64,000 bases of DNA from Mytilinidion resinicola (taxonomy: Eukaryota > Ascomycota > Dothideomycetes > Mytilinidiales > Mytilinidiaceae). Position numbers and translations under genes: made by a program. A model generated the notes under the pieces. It was not told the origin of the DNA and made no database searches. It saw only the letters and a list, made by a program, of their open reading frames with translations. Numbering within the stretch: position 1 is the stretch's first letter; each line of letters starts with the position of its first letter. The stretch lies in the NCBI RefSeq assembly GCF_010093595.1, contig NW_022985440.1, positions 2,000,549 through 2,064,548 on the forward strand. The letters run 5' to 3'. Shown here piece by piece: positions 20,960 through 33,300 of this stretch.

Positions 20960-22738
20960 TTACACTCCCGAATAGACAGCTGTGCAGCCCCTTCCACACT
21001 CAACTCTTTGCTCCAGCTCCACTGTCCGCCCACCCACTTTCACCTTATTCTTTGGCGTAATCTGAAAGCGATGCTGCTCCCCCTTCAGCTTCTTTTCGGC
21101 ACCCGCATCCAGGGGCTGGATATACACCGGCTGTGCCACATTATTCCTCTTCCCCGTGCCCAGCTGATAGTACTCATTGTTCCCAAAGAACAGGATATCA
21201 GCGCCCCAGTTCGTATCGTTCTCACTTGACCACTTGCTCGCAGCAAGATGCGTCACATTATCCATGACAGCTGCAGCATGGTTCGCGCCAACACTGAAAC
21301 GTGAGAGTCGGATCGGAACGACACTATTCGTCGTCTCGTCGTATTCGAAGAGGCCGGATAGAGAGGGGATCTTGGTAGGGGATGTTTGAACATGCGTCCA
21401 CCGACCTGTGCCCAACTGACCCCAGATACCATGGCCGCAGGCTAGGGTGTCTGCTGTGACTTTACCGACAGTCTTCATGTCCAGTTCGGAGGAGTCTGGG
21501 GACGCAATTTTGGTAGCGTCGACGGTGAAAAAGGAGGATGAGCCACCCGCAAATACGCCCTTGACGCTAGGTACTTGGCTTGTGCCAGCATACAACTTCT
21601 GGATGGGAAGGAGGGATGGTGCGTCGACGTATGTGCTATCAGCCGAGAAATCGAACCCCAGTTGGCCGTACGAGTTGTCGCCGAATGCGAAGACTCGGCC
21701 ATCACGATCGGCGGCGAGGGAGTGGTAGTCGCCTGCTGCGATTTGGGCGATGGAGAAGCCGCGAAGGGTGATTACTTCATGGCATTGGTCGTAAGCACCT
21801 GGCGGGCGGGTTTGCCAAGTTAGGCCTGGGATTCCGAGTTGGCCACGGGCGGGGAAGTCTGAAGAAGCAGAGGCAGCGGTGAAGAGACGACCAGCAGAGC
21901 TAAGGAGAAGGGTGTGTTCGAGGCCGGTGGCGACGGAGGTGATGCTCTCGCCGCGGGAGAGATCAAGCGGGGTTAGCGTGCGGTAAGAGATGTCATTTGG
22001 CGAGGTCCAGAAGGCCCATGAGGAGGAAGAGGGTTTGGGACCGGTCTGTTGCTCCTCCTGGGACGCGGGGATGGAGTAGACGGTGCCATTTGAGGAGAGG
22101 GCCAGAATACGGTCGCGGGAGAGATTTATAGAGGTGAGGTTCTTGCCTCGGAGGGTTTTTGTAGGTTGGGCAGTGTCCTTCGAGAAACCGGTGCCCCATT
22201 GAAGTAGATCTCCCTTCTCGTCAATTGCCGCGGCGAAGGTCTTGTCCAGCTTGATGTCCCGGAGTAGCTTGCCGTCGAAAAAGGATATCCGTCGTGGTGT
22301 CTTCACGAATGTTTCATCTGAGTCCGGTGCCACCACCTTTCCCGCATTCGATCCCCATGCGTACACCCCAGGATTCTCCCAGCTCTTCTTGACTTGTAGG
22401 TGCTGTGAGCTGATCAAAGCTCGGTTGTCTTCCTTCGACGTGGCCTTCCTCCTGGCCTTCTCAAACTCGATTTCGGGCTCCGGTGGAGCTTCAGCGTGAG
22501 CATCTCGGTATAGATTGTCACCACTAGCCCACTGAAGGGCCGTGGCGAGAGCTCCGAGAGTGGTGACGGCGGCGATGGAGCGCACGAAGTGGCGTTGACG
22601 ACGATGGGCGTAGGGGTGAATTGCGACTCGAGTGCTGCTGTTATTTCGGTTTCGACTCGTGAATGTTCTTATACTACTTGATCGAGGGTTCTTGTAGATG
22701 CGAGGTATGGCTCGGGGGAGAGATCTTGTGGTGAGCAT
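20960..22738 (-). CDS. FMP25: Mitochondrial RCC1-repeat protein, Fmp25 type
   Basis: Intronless, 592 aa. The first 50 residues are rich in Arg and Ser with almost no acidic residues, a typical mitochondrial presequence, followed by a hydrophobic stretch near 55-72 (AAVTTLGALATALQWA) that would anchor it in the inner membrane. The body has RCC1 blades: VYAWGSNAGKV, LLQWGTGFS, VFAFGDNSYGQLGF, CGHGIWGQLGTGRW and LFFGNNEYYQLGTG, with GLEHTLLL, GDYHSLA and GANHAAA turns. Yeast Fmp25 is needed for respiratory complex III assembly, probably at Rieske protein insertion; the same role is inferred here. It is transcribed away from COG3 across about 315 bp. Confidence 0.9.
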   Translation of the reverse strand: MLTTRSLPRAIPRIYKNPRSSSIRTFTSRNRNNSSTRVAIHPYAHRRQRHFVRSIAAVTTLGALATALQWASGDNLYRDAHAEAPPEPEIEFEKARRKATSKEDNRALISSQHLQVKKSWENPGVYAWGSNAGKVVAPDSDETFVKTPRRISFFDGKLLRDIKLDKTFAAAIDEKGDLLQWGTGFSKDTAQPTKTLRGKNLTSINLSRDRILALSSNGTVYSIPASQEEQQTGPKPSSSSWAFWTSPNDISYRTLTPLDLSRGESITSVATGLEHTLLLSSAGRLFTAASASSDFPARGQLGIPGLTWQTRPPGAYDQCHEVITLRGFSIAQIAAGDYHSLAADRDGRVFAFGDNSYGQLGFDFSADSTYVDAPSLLPIQKLYAGTSQVPSVKGVFAGGSSSFFTVDATKIASPDSSELDMKTVGKVTADTLACGHGIWGQLGTGRWTHVQTSPTKIPSLSGLFEYDETTNSVVPIRLSRFSVGANHAAAVMDNVTHLAASKWSSENDTNWGADILFFGNNEYYQLGTGKRNNVAQPVYIQPLDAGAEKKLKGEQHRFQITPKNKVKVGGRTVELEQRVECGRGCTAVYSGV

Positions 22739-23053
22739 GGTGGTGTAGGCTAATAAGTAGAGGGTATTAGTCGATTTTGGGATGAAAGATACAGCTGGGC
22801 ATCAATGGTAAGAACGTAGCATTCTCAAGTCAACCGAGAAAGAGACATTGCCTCCATTATCCACAAGCATCGGATGGCGTGGTGAAGTCGAGTCTAGACG
22901 TCATGACACTTTGTGGATTCCGTCTGCCGTAGAATAAGTACTGCAGACCGAACTGACTAGACACGACACTCAACCACCCCACATAATATCTCTGGTGTTT
23001 TGACCACGCAATAGTTTAATACACTCCGCCACCTCCCACGCCGCCAAAACACC
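22739..23053. promoter_or_regulatory. Bidirectional promoter region FMP25/COG3
   Basis: The 315 bp between two start codons on opposite strands must carry both core promoters. No clear TATA box was seen and no specific factor site is claimed. Confidence 0.5.
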
Positions 23054-25944
23054 ATGTACGAAGATTCGTCGTGGTACAATGCCTTCGTGCCGCGCTCCTC
23101 ATACGCAGCGCCTGACCGGTCCAAGCACCGCCGGCGCGAGTCGCTGCTCAAGCAGCCCAACGTAAGCCTCCACCACTTACTACTCTCCCAAGGGTATGTT
23201 CTAGCGCATATTGATGACATTTCGGTGTGCTTGTAGGAGGGCAGTCAGGCTGACGTCGCACGCGTAGAAGGCATCCAGGAGATCATCGAGGACGAAGAGA
23301 AGTCGGCCGGCCCGCCAAAGGCCACGGTTGCGCGGAGGGCCAAGAGCTATAGTGATTTCTACGATGTCGTGAGGGCACATATCAAGAAAGAGAGGGGGCT
23401 GGAGAGGGAAAAGAGGAGGGAACGGGAGGAGATGAAGACCGAATTGGACTTCGGGGAGTGGTATGGCGGGGTGGGCGAGGAGTTGCTGGATGCGAGCCAT
23501 GAGGAGTACCAGTACGTGCCACGCATAGGAGGGACTGATGTGACCTTTGTAAGAAGAAGAAGCTAATATGGAACCTCCAGCTTGTACCGCGACCAGCTTT
23601 ATCTCACACGAACCCACCTCGACTCCCTCGTCTCTGAGACTACCTCCACGTTAGACATACTCTCTTCACTCTCCGAATCCTTTCAGGCTGTAGAAGCGCA
23701 GACCACGGCATTCAGGACACAATGCGAGGGCTTGATAGAAGACCAGAAGCGTATCACTCAGCTTGCAGACGATATGGGCGAAAACCTTCGATACTATATG
23801 TACCTGGAACCAACTACGAAGAGGCTGAATGCTCCAGGTGCTGGAAATTTTGTCCGGGGAAAAGAGTTTACAGAAATGCTCTCCAATCTAGACAATTGCT
23901 TGGATTATATGCAGGGCCATGTATGTGTGCCTTCTATTACACTTTGGACTTTTGGCTAACTCATTGCAGCCTTCTCACCGCGAGTCTGCAACATACCGTT
24001 CCCGCTACCGCCTACTTCTAACCCGCGCCCTTACTCTCATTCGCGTACACTTCACCAATGCCCTCCGTGAGATCGCTGCAGACGTTGCGAAGCGAATTGC
24101 AGATCGTCAATTGAACGATACGACCATGTCCGCTTTACTCTACGCCAAATTCCGGGTAGGCGCACCAGAACTCAAGCGAATTGGTCTGGAAATACAAAAG
24201 CGTGCTGTGGTGCCCACCAATTCGGAGCCCGGAGCAGAAGCTGAATACCAGAGTCTCATGAACGAGCTGTATCAGAGCTACTCGACCACTCGAGGTCGTC
24301 TAGTCCTACCAATCGTGACGAAAAAGATAGGAGACATTGCGCAGGCACCTAGTTCTTCAAAAGATCTTGTGTCTTTTGCGCGGAGCAGCATCAGCTATAT
24401 TCGTGGCATTTGCTTTGACGAATATGATCTCTGGGCTGAATGGTTCGACGGGGAAGACGGACTCTACGATTTTCTCGAGGCAATATGCGAGCCGCTATAT
24501 GACCACCTACGGCCAAGGACCATTCACGAGACCCAAATCTTGAAACTCTGCGAACTATGTTCGCTCATTCAGACGCGGTATATGGAAGAAGACGAAGATG
24601 ATGAGGAGGAAGAACCAGACGACACCCGTCGCCTCGACTTCACAGCACTGGTACATCCCGCGCTTGAAGACGCGCAAACCCGACTTGTGTTCCTGGCTCT
24701 CGCAGTCCTGAAGAATGACATCGAGGACTTCAAACCGAAACCCGAAGACTTAGATTATCCCGCCAAAAACAAGACTGCAGCAACATCCGGCGCAAAGAGC
24801 AAGCAGCCAGCACTCTCTGGCAAGAAGGCTCCTGCGGCCGACGCAACTCCGATACCCAAAACGCCCATGGTGGTCGAAGAAGAAGATGGCGCGGATTCGC
24901 GCTGGAACTTCAACGCCGAGGTCGCGTTCAAAGACTGGTACCCAACTCTACGAAAAGCAATCTGGTTGCTCAGTAAAATATATCATCTTGTCCACGTACG
25001 TCCTTTCCTTTTAGCCCCCCTTTACTTCCTATGCCCCTATCCCTACTTTCGAGCACGTGCTAATATGGTGCAAACAGTCCACCGTCTTCGACGACCTCGC
25101 CCACCGCATCGTCCACAGCACCACCACCTCCCTCCTCTCCGCCGCCTCGCAAATCTCCACCCGCGCCTCCCCGACCGACGCCTCCCTCTTCCTCATCAAG
25201 CACCTCCTCCTTTTGAAGCAGCAAATCGTCGCCTTCGACATCGAATTCGTCACCCCGGAAACCGACCTCTCCTTCGACTTCGCCTCCATCAGCAACACGT
25301 TCTGGGAGCTCCGCGCGCGCGGCGGCCTCTTCAACCCGCGCAATCTGGTGCGGATGGTGGGCGGCGGGCTGATGCCGCGCGTCGTGGAGAACATGCTCGA
25401 TGCGAAGGCGGAGCTGGATGCGCGGCTGCGGGGGGCGATTGCGGAGTTTACGGGCGCGTTTTCGGGGAGGATGACGGCGGCTATTTCTGCGCATACGGAT
25501 GGGAAGGGGAAGAGTAATGGGAAGGGGGCTGGTGCGGATCCGGGGGAGCTGGTCGCGCAAGTGCGTGAGGCGGTGGAGAAGGAGGTCCCGTTTTTGAGGC
25601 AGAAGCTGGATGCGTATATTGAAGATAGTCGCACGCGGGAGACGCTGGTGGCGGCGGTGTTGGAGAGGGTGGTTGAGGTTTATGAGGGGTGGGCGGCCAC
25701 CGTGGCTAGTGATGTGGGTGGCGGCGCGAATGGGTCAGGGATGAGGGGTGGTGGGAAGGCGAAGGGGAAGGGGAGGGAGTCGGATGTCTGGGACCCAGAT
25801 GCGTTCGCTGAGTGGGGCGCCAGCGTGTTCAAGGTTGGGAGATTAGGGCTTGGGATTATGGAGGAAGCGGATGAGATGGTGGAGAGTCCAGAGAGTCGGA
25901 GTGAGGGTACGGGGACGGGGTACGGGAGGAGTGGAAGTACCTAA
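23054..25944 (+). CDS. COG3: Conserved oligomeric Golgi complex subunit 3 (Cog3/Sec34)
   Basis: Five exons: 23054-23161, 23237-23511, 23581-23920, 23970-24995 and 25078-25944; all junctions are GT..AG and the frame closes to 871 aa. The Sec34 core starts at LYRDQLYLTR and includes FVRGKEFTEMLSNLDNCLDY and ESATYRSRYRLLLTRALTLI. A Lys/Pro-rich linker near 585-620 interrupts the helical body. The protein is a lobe A subunit of the COG tether that captures intra-Golgi retrograde vesicles on the cytosolic Golgi face. The last exon is markedly GC-rich compared with the rest, which opens long antisense frames that are not genes. Confidence 0.92.
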
Positions 25945-26155
25945 CCAAAATAACGGGTTCTGTCTAAGTTACAAAATGGGATCAGGGACATAGGCAGCTC
26001 AGCGACTTCACCGAGAGTATCGAATCGATTGCTATAAGCGCCGTTTTGGCTTCCAACACCTATCGAAGGGCTTGAGACAGTGGTGGCCAGGCCTTTGTCA
26101 CGACACTGTAAGTACACTGGCCTCGACATACCAATCCACTATGCCAAACCCATCC

Positions 26156-28806
26156 CTACACATAATGCGCAAAAGCGCCCTTCCCATCGCCCTCCTTCTC
26201 GTCGAAATCATCCACTCTCAGTCCCTGCCGCGCGGCGCGCTGCGACTGATCCCCATGCAGCGTGTTAAGATACTTCTTGAAAGCCGCCGACATGCGCACA
26301 ATGGAGCGGATGTGCTGGTCCTTGACGATGATGCGGGCCTGATCGTCTTTGTCGCTCTCGACTTCGGCGAGGGCGACGGCGGTTTGGAAAGCTAGAGTGT
26401 TGCACGTTAGCGTTGTCTTCCATACGAAATAAGGGTGAGTACGCACCATTCCGAATCTCCCTCCCATTCCACTTGACGCCCCTAACCTCCCGACTCTCCT
26501 TCACATACCGCCTCGCGCTCTCGCCCACCACCACCTCCGTGCCCCTCTCGCGCTCCAGCTTGCGGAAAAACGCATCCCACACCTCGCCCCTCTCCTCGTC
26601 CCTGAAATCCGGATAGTGCACGCTCACATGAATGCGGCTCATAAACGCCTCGTCAAACGTGCCAATGCGGTTTGTCGTCAGAAACAGAATCCCCTGGTAG
26701 TACTCCATGGCGCGCAGGAAGCCCGCGACGAGGTTGTTGCGCTGGAGGTCCTGCGTGATGCGCTGCTCCATGTAGATGTCGGCCTCGTCGATGAGCAGGA
26801 TGGCGCCCCAGTGCTTCGCGAGCTTGAACCAGTAGGTCAGCTTGCTCTCGATGGTCATGGGGTTCGTGCCGATGTCAGTGCAGGTCAGGGAGAGGAGCGG
26901 CCGCTTGGTGTACTCAGCGATGCATTCGGCCGTGTAGGTCTTGCCGACGCCGGGCTTGCCGTGGAGCAGGAAGATCAGGCCTTCGCCTTTACCTTGGACG
27001 AAGTCGGCGGTCCATTGGTCTTGCGTTTGGAGGGTCGAGGTTGTGATGGCGCGGTCGGGGGCGGGTTTGGGGTCGCTGCGGGTGTATTTGGAGGAGAGGC
27101 ATTTGATGAGGTTGCGGGTTGTTGGGGCGATGACGAGTTCGTCGACCAGGCGGACGTCGTATTTGGGTTCTGAGAAGCAGGAGGCGTCGAGGCGGTCTAT
27201 AAATCTGTTAGGATGAGGTCTTGTGAAATTTGCTAAGGGAACCTTTGAGGTGTTCGGAATTAGAGCTAGGTATGATAAAACTAGAAAATGGTTACTTACG
27301 CCAATTTCTGACTTTCAGGATGAATCCGTGCACACTCCTATCACACAGAAATAGCTGATGGGGTGTCAGCTCGGCGCCAGTAATGGGGTTTATCCTGGCG
27401 TAATCCGCGAACCGGTTCTTGCGATTCCTACTGTTCAGCTTGACGCATCGCTTACAGAAGCAATTCGGAATGCCGCCGATTGAACGTTCTCCGACATCGT
27501 CTGACAGCAGAGGCGGGGGAGAATTTGGCGCCATTTTCGCACTGGGAGGAGGTTTGTCGGCTTGCAAGCTCGTCCAGAAGGACTCCGAGTCAACGTAAAC
27601 CAGTCCTGTAAAGCGATGCTTTGGGAAAGTAGTTGTGAGCCCATCATACCACATACACTGCTTGCTAGTCAAGCGATAGAACATCTTCCCTCTCTCCTCT
27701 AGCCGCTTCCGCATCTCTTCTGCAGTCTCTTTGTGCTTCTCCATGTTTACGTATTCACATGGGAAAATGTCTAGGCTTGCGATTTCTTTCTCTCCATCGA
27801 ATGGCAGGATTATCGCGAGGTGGTTCCGTGGGCCGATGTAGATAGAGTCATAGTAGAGATTCCACAGACAGAGCGTATACCGAACCGGACTTCCGTTGTT
27901 GATCTCCCAATTGATAGACTTGACGACGTAGCTGTCGAGGATGCCACAGCTATGTGTGTCATAGTAGACGTCGGTTCCAGGCTTGAAAAGCGTCCAAAGC
28001 ATCTCGTATGTTGTGACCGGAATAGCGCGAGCATGTCTCTCCATCTCTTTCCCTAAGGAGTCCTTCAACGTCTGCTGCAAGAATTCAAACACAATGCCAA
28101 GATGCTCGTAAGAATCGGCCTCACCCTCACACCTTTCGTCTTCGTCTATATTATCTCCTGGTACGAAGTTCTCACGGTATGCTACAAGCTCCTTCTCGTG
28201 GTGCACGAGGATGGTGTACGGCTCCGGGATCGTGATCGTGTCGTCAATGAGATTCTGGCCAGGATAGTACTCCACAACCGCTCTCAGCGCGTTGATAACA
28301 GCCGCGGAGTTGATTTGAATGTATTTGTGGCCCATGGAGTGGATTGGCGGCGGCTTCGCGGCTTCGCGGCCGTAGGCATAGGGAGACCGCTCATGTGCGG
28401 TGAACGCGACTGTGATGACCTCAAGTACTGGCTGCTCCGGAGGCGTCTTACTCGCTGCAAAGCGATCAGATTCTTCCTCAAAGACGAGATTGTTAGTGCT
28501 GACATGACGATACTCGATCTTGTGGACGACTTTCTGGACCGGCTGCGGGGACTGTGGCCTCGAGCCAATTGAGGAGGAGTAGAGAGAATATCTACGAGAC
28601 ATTTTGGCCGGCTTGCTGGATTTCTCTTTGGGCTCGGTGCCCTTTGTATCATTGGTTTCGTCCGGCGCAGGTGTGTCCCCGTCGTTGTTTGTGGCTTCGA
28701 CGGGGTCAAGAACGGTGGGTGGAGCTGGAGCTGGAGCTGGAGGCGAGGCAGCTGGGACGTCGCCATTGCAAACGAGAGATGCTGGCGCCGCTGGAGGTGC
28801 CTCCAT
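26156..28806 (-). CDS. Fungal AAA+ ATPase with N-terminal DUF7025-type region (834 aa)
   Basis: Exons 28806-27296, 27204-26447 and 26391-26156. The first intron is best read with donor GTAACC (phase 2), four bases after a stronger-looking GTAAGT that would break the frame; the second is 55 bp. Residues 1-90 are Pro/Ala/Thr-rich and probably disordered. About 90-470 is the beta-rich region that precedes the ATPase in this fungal family (DUF7025 type). The AAA core has Walker A GKPGVGKT (K592), Walker B ILLIDEAD (D643, E644), sensor TTNR and SRIHVSVHY, followed by an RNAFQTAVALAE lid. The nearest described relatives are Bcs1/Yme1-like AAA proteins, but the physiological role is unknown. No membrane segment or zinc protease motif was seen. 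Confidence 0.88.
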
Positions 28807-30318
28807 ATCTTCTACCACGATTCAAAGAGAAGGGATTCTGCACCCGATTCGAAGGTAGATGAGATCCAAACCCGAATCCGCGCTGATCTGCGTGCGGTTG
28901 AAAATGAATAAACACAGCGCTATCTCACCCTGGCACTTGTGCGATATCTTAATGCATCGACGACATTCAATTCGAAAGGAAAGCACCGCACTTTATATTA
29001 GCCTATATTAGGCGCGTGCTGGCGGAAGCTGAAAGGCCAGGCAGCCGTTATAGCAGAATCTTGGTTGGAGGTCCAGCGGTACCTCGGGGGGAAAGAAGCA
29101 ACGTCAGGCTAATGACAATCAGTCCAAGTCCGCTGCTGCTAGCCTGTGGTTCTCTGAGGCTGAGACGTGCAGCTGAGTTGCATCATGCAGCGTGAGCAGG
29201 CCGCCTAACCAATCGTCGGCCGTCTGCCGCATGCAACCGCGGCGAGCGTTGCTGGCCACCCGTAATTGGGGCATCTTTAGAGAGAACGTCTTATCCTTAG
29301 AATTAACAGGGCAGTGGGGAACAGAGATGGAAAGAAGAGTTGTGATGTTGGGCGGGGCTGAGTCGTGGTGGAGCAGGCAGGCACTAATCGAAATAGTATC
29401 GGTAGCTTTGTAGGGACATGGTGCTGAACTGCATGTGAACTCACCGGTATGAAGCTTGCATCGCCGCCTGGGCTGGCCGCGGAGCTAGGTAAAAGAGGGA
29501 TGGGCAAACTAAGAATGGTCAGCATTCGACATTTGATTCAGTATTGCGCAGTACAGTAAAAACTCGCTATACCGTTCAGCTCGGGGCCAGGGGGTTATGA
29601 ACGTTATACCGTAGCATAACGTTATAACAAATAGTCACATGAAAGCAAGTTAGAGGGTGTTGCACCTTAAGAATTAGTTAGAGTTATATTTTATTACTTG
29701 TTTTACCCTTCGCCATAGATATAACTAAGAATATAACGTTAGCCCATACTAAAAAGAGGTGTATCGGATGGGTAAGCGTTATAGCGTGCAAGAACGGGAT
29801 ATAAGATGAACGTCAAAACGAGTTTTCACTGTATGGAGAGGCGCTTCACACCACTGCAGACGAGGACGCATATATGTACCAAGGCATTAGTCAAAGGACG
29901 CATCTATGGAGCCCTTCCCGGGTCGGTGGTGGATCCTATACAGAACCTAGATACCTAACCAAGTTAGTCAAAGTGTCATTGGAGATCAGAATCAAACATC
30001 ACGTCCCGCGAGTGGTCAAGGGTTCGATAATTCATACTCTTTTTGCAAGAGAAGATTCATTCTTGGTCGAATGACTACAGCCCCATGTCGTCCAGGAATA
30101 CCAAACTACAGAGCTGCACGAAGCAGAGAGGGATGCCACACGTCCTCCCAGTAACGTGACGCAGAAAGCACGCCGATATCCCGGACATGCCAATAGAGCA
30201 ACAAATAAACACCATCCATGAGTGCAGAGTGGAAGGAAACACAGAAGCGCCATGCAAGAGGCGTTATACTGGCATCCGCCCGGTAGAACTAGTATAACAT
30301 GCATGTCGCTGAAAATGC
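28807..30318. other. Intergenic region with MITE
   Basis: Holds the AAA-gene promoter and the 3' flank of NST1. The only defined structure is the inverted-repeat element at 29554-29831. Short frames (29192-29413 plus, 30032-30304 minus) lack coding features. Confidence 0.5.
29554..29831. mobile_element. MITE with TA target site (Tc1/mariner-pogo type)
   Basis: Left end CAGTAAAAACTCG; right end, read on the other strand, CAGTGAAAACTCG: 12 of 13 bases agree. Both ends are flanked by TA (29552-29553 and 29832-29833), the target duplication of Tc1/mariner/pogo transposases. The 278-bp interior holds no ORF but has several CGTTATA/TATAACG motifs near the ends. It would need a transposase from elsewhere to move. 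Confidence 0.75.
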
Positions 30319-33300
30319 TTAATAGTGCTGAGGAAATCCGGGGCCAAGTGATTGGAGCGGCCTCATGCCGAAAGCAGACCCCGCGGGCATGCTATGACCA
30401 GGGATTGGGCTGCCTATCTCGCCCAGGGATGGAGTCGTCATCCCCGTGTCCTCGAACTTGATCAGGCGTTCCATGTTGTCCACCGGACTCGTCTTCGTTT
30501 CGAGCGTGCCTCCACCATTAGACGCATCGCCGAATATGTCGCAGACCTCAACAATATCACCCATTGTGGGCTGGGGCTCGCTGGGCGATCGCAAAGCCTC
30601 AAGCTGCTGGTATACATCGTGTATGGCGTAGTATCCGTCCGCCGAGGTTTGTCGGCTGGCTAAACCCTTGCAGGCGTTGCACACCATACGGCGGATTGCA
30701 TTGATTCGCGCTTTGTTAGAGAAACCTTGGTTCCCCATCATGGAAAAGCCGCCGTTGAACATCCCAGACGTGGGCGAATTGCCCCATCCAGGTGCTGCAG
30801 GCATTGAAAACCCCATGCCGCCCATTGAAGGTGTACTCCAAGCACTACCAGCTCCATTGGATGTACCGAATGGCGCAAAAGGCTCCTGCCGGGCCTGGCC
30901 TTGTCCCTGTGGGAAATTGAACGGCATGCTTGGAGTTCTTGACATCCCCCCAGCTTGCATGCTTGAGCGACGGCCATTGACATCTAAGGAGGAGATATCC
31001 TGAACAAGATCATCTGCATCATCAAGCAGAGCTTTGCTGCCTAGATGGTTGGCGAGCTCATCAATGTCCGGTCCATGCGTCCGCTTGTTCTCAGGTGTGC
31101 CCTCGTGAGGTTTAACGCTCGAAGGTCGCTGGATCGGTGTAGGTCGCGCAATCGGTTGGGCCTGAGGAGCGGCAATGGGAGGCTCAACATTCGGTTTCTC
31201 AAAAGATGCCGACTGTTGTCTAGAATGAGCTGGTATTCCAATACTAAAACCAGACATTTGGCCGCCAGTGTTTATGCCGGACATGCTCGGGGGAAAGCCT
31301 GGCGGTCCCTCCATCGGAAATCCACGACCCATTGGCATACCTGGAGGTCCGTGCATACCCGGCGGGAACTGTCGAAACTGGTTGCCCCCTGGTGGATACA
31401 TCCCTGGCATATTGTGGCCAATGGGCGGACGGGGCCCCATCATATTTGGGTTTAGAGGCGGCTGACCGTGTTGGAAGCCATTCAACCCGGGTGGCATGCC
31501 TCCTATTCCAAAGCCCGGTGGTTGCATTCCAGGTGGCGGCCCTATTGGAGGCATCGGCGACGCAGGCTGTGGATGGTGGAGAGGAGGTTGGGCCTGGGCT
31601 GTTGATTGTTTCGTGAGAATTGATTTTGGCTGCATCGAGTGCTGGGCAAGGGGGGTGGCGTTGTTTGGTGACATCGACTTGCTTGTGCCCGGGGCGACCT
31701 GTGGTGTCTTTGGAGAGGAGCCGTGAGAGCCTTGCTGAGAGCTCTGCCGTGGTCGCACTGGAGTTGGTGCCTTTGAGATGGCCGGAGTTGCGACTTGCAC
31801 ATGAGGTGATGGAAATCCCGCGGAAGATTGTTTTGAAAGCAGTCCTGGAGGAAGCGCGACAGCTACTGGCTGATTTGGCCTCTTCACCATAGTCGGCTGG
31901 AGGGTTGCCGTTGGATCATCTTTCCGGGACCGCTCCTTTTCCACTCGGGCTTTGATATCGCGCTCCCGCCTATCTTTATCTTCCTGAGCCTTCTTCTCAC
32001 GGGCGTCCTTTTCACGGGCTTCACGCTCTTCGCGTTCCTTCTTCTTCGTTTCGTCACGAGCTTTCTTCTCCTGGGCCTTCTGCTCACGAGCCTTCCGTTC
32101 GGTCTCTTGCTGGCGCTCGCGTTCTTCCCGGAGTCTCTGGAGTCGCTCGGCCTCCTTGCGTTGCTTCTCTTCCTCCTGGGCTTTCCGCTCGGCCTCCTTT
32201 TTCTTTCGCTGCTCTTCCTTTTTGCGCCTCTGCTCCTCTTGCTTCTTCTCTTCCGCAGCCTTGGCCGCCGCCTCCGCATCAGCCTTTTCGGCATCCTTCC
32301 GGGCCTTTTCTTCTGCCTTGATCTGCTTCTGTTTCTCCTTTTTCTCCTTTCGCTTCTGGGCCTCCTTGGATTTCTTTAGATCCCGTTGGGCTTCCCGAGC
32401 AGCGTCCTCCTCCAGCTCTTCCAGAAGTTTGGCTTGACGCTCCGCGGCGACCTTTTCTCGATATGCAGTCAGCACGCGCTGTTCGAACATTCGCGCAGCA
32501 AATATCTGGAACATTCGCCGGCCCTCCTCCATTCGCTGTTCTTCGGTCATGGTATCCTGCTGCAATACTTAGCTTTGAGAATCCATCATAGAACAGGCAT
32601 ACGAACCACCTCATCCTCTTCTTCATCGTCATATTCCTCGTCGTCGTACTCCTCATCGTCCTCCTCCTCGTATTCGTCTTCTTCCGGAGGTGGGGGGTGA
32701 TTGTGAGGATGAGTCTTGGCATATGAATGTGGCCCGGGATGCACGCCGGCGGCGGCGTACTGGGCCTCTTCCTCTCGCTGCATTCGTCGTTCCGCTAGCT
32801 GTTCCATCATCTCGATGAACTTCTTGCCGTCGTTCTTTAGCAGATCGTCCGCAACCGTGAGTATGCCTCCTAGAATGATTATTAGCGAACCTTTTCTCAT
32901 ACAAACCCCTGGATTTGAGGGGCAACCTTTGACTGTCAAACTGTTTCCAAAATTGAACATGTGTGATGCCGCTTCCCCTCGAGGAGGTAGCTCTTCCTCA
33001 TCTTCGCTGAGGTAGTCGTCTTCCTCCTCGTCGTCGCTATAATCCTCGTCGTCGGGATCGTCATCGTCCTCTTCTTCCGAGTCGTCTAGCTCTCGTATCC
33101 GAGGCGGTTCGCGTCCGCCCGACATGTGAGGTATGCGATCCGGCGGCTCTCGCGTGCCGATGGGATATCTGTTATATCGATTTAGAGGAGGTAATATAGG
33201 CCCGCCGTCTTGCTGGTGGTTTGCGTACTGCTCTAGCTCCTCATAGTAGGCATCGTAAAGAACCTCTAGCTCCTCCTCTATAGCCGTACGCTTCCGTCCG

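Noticed and set aside
25029..27173. Long antisense frames over COG3 exon 5 (201 codons) and the AAA core (185 codons)
   Set aside because: Both mirror GC-rich third positions of well-supported genes and have no domains of their own.
28102..28572. Plus-strand frame of 156 codons
   Set aside because: Antisense to the DUF7025-type part of the AAA gene; no independent coding evidence.
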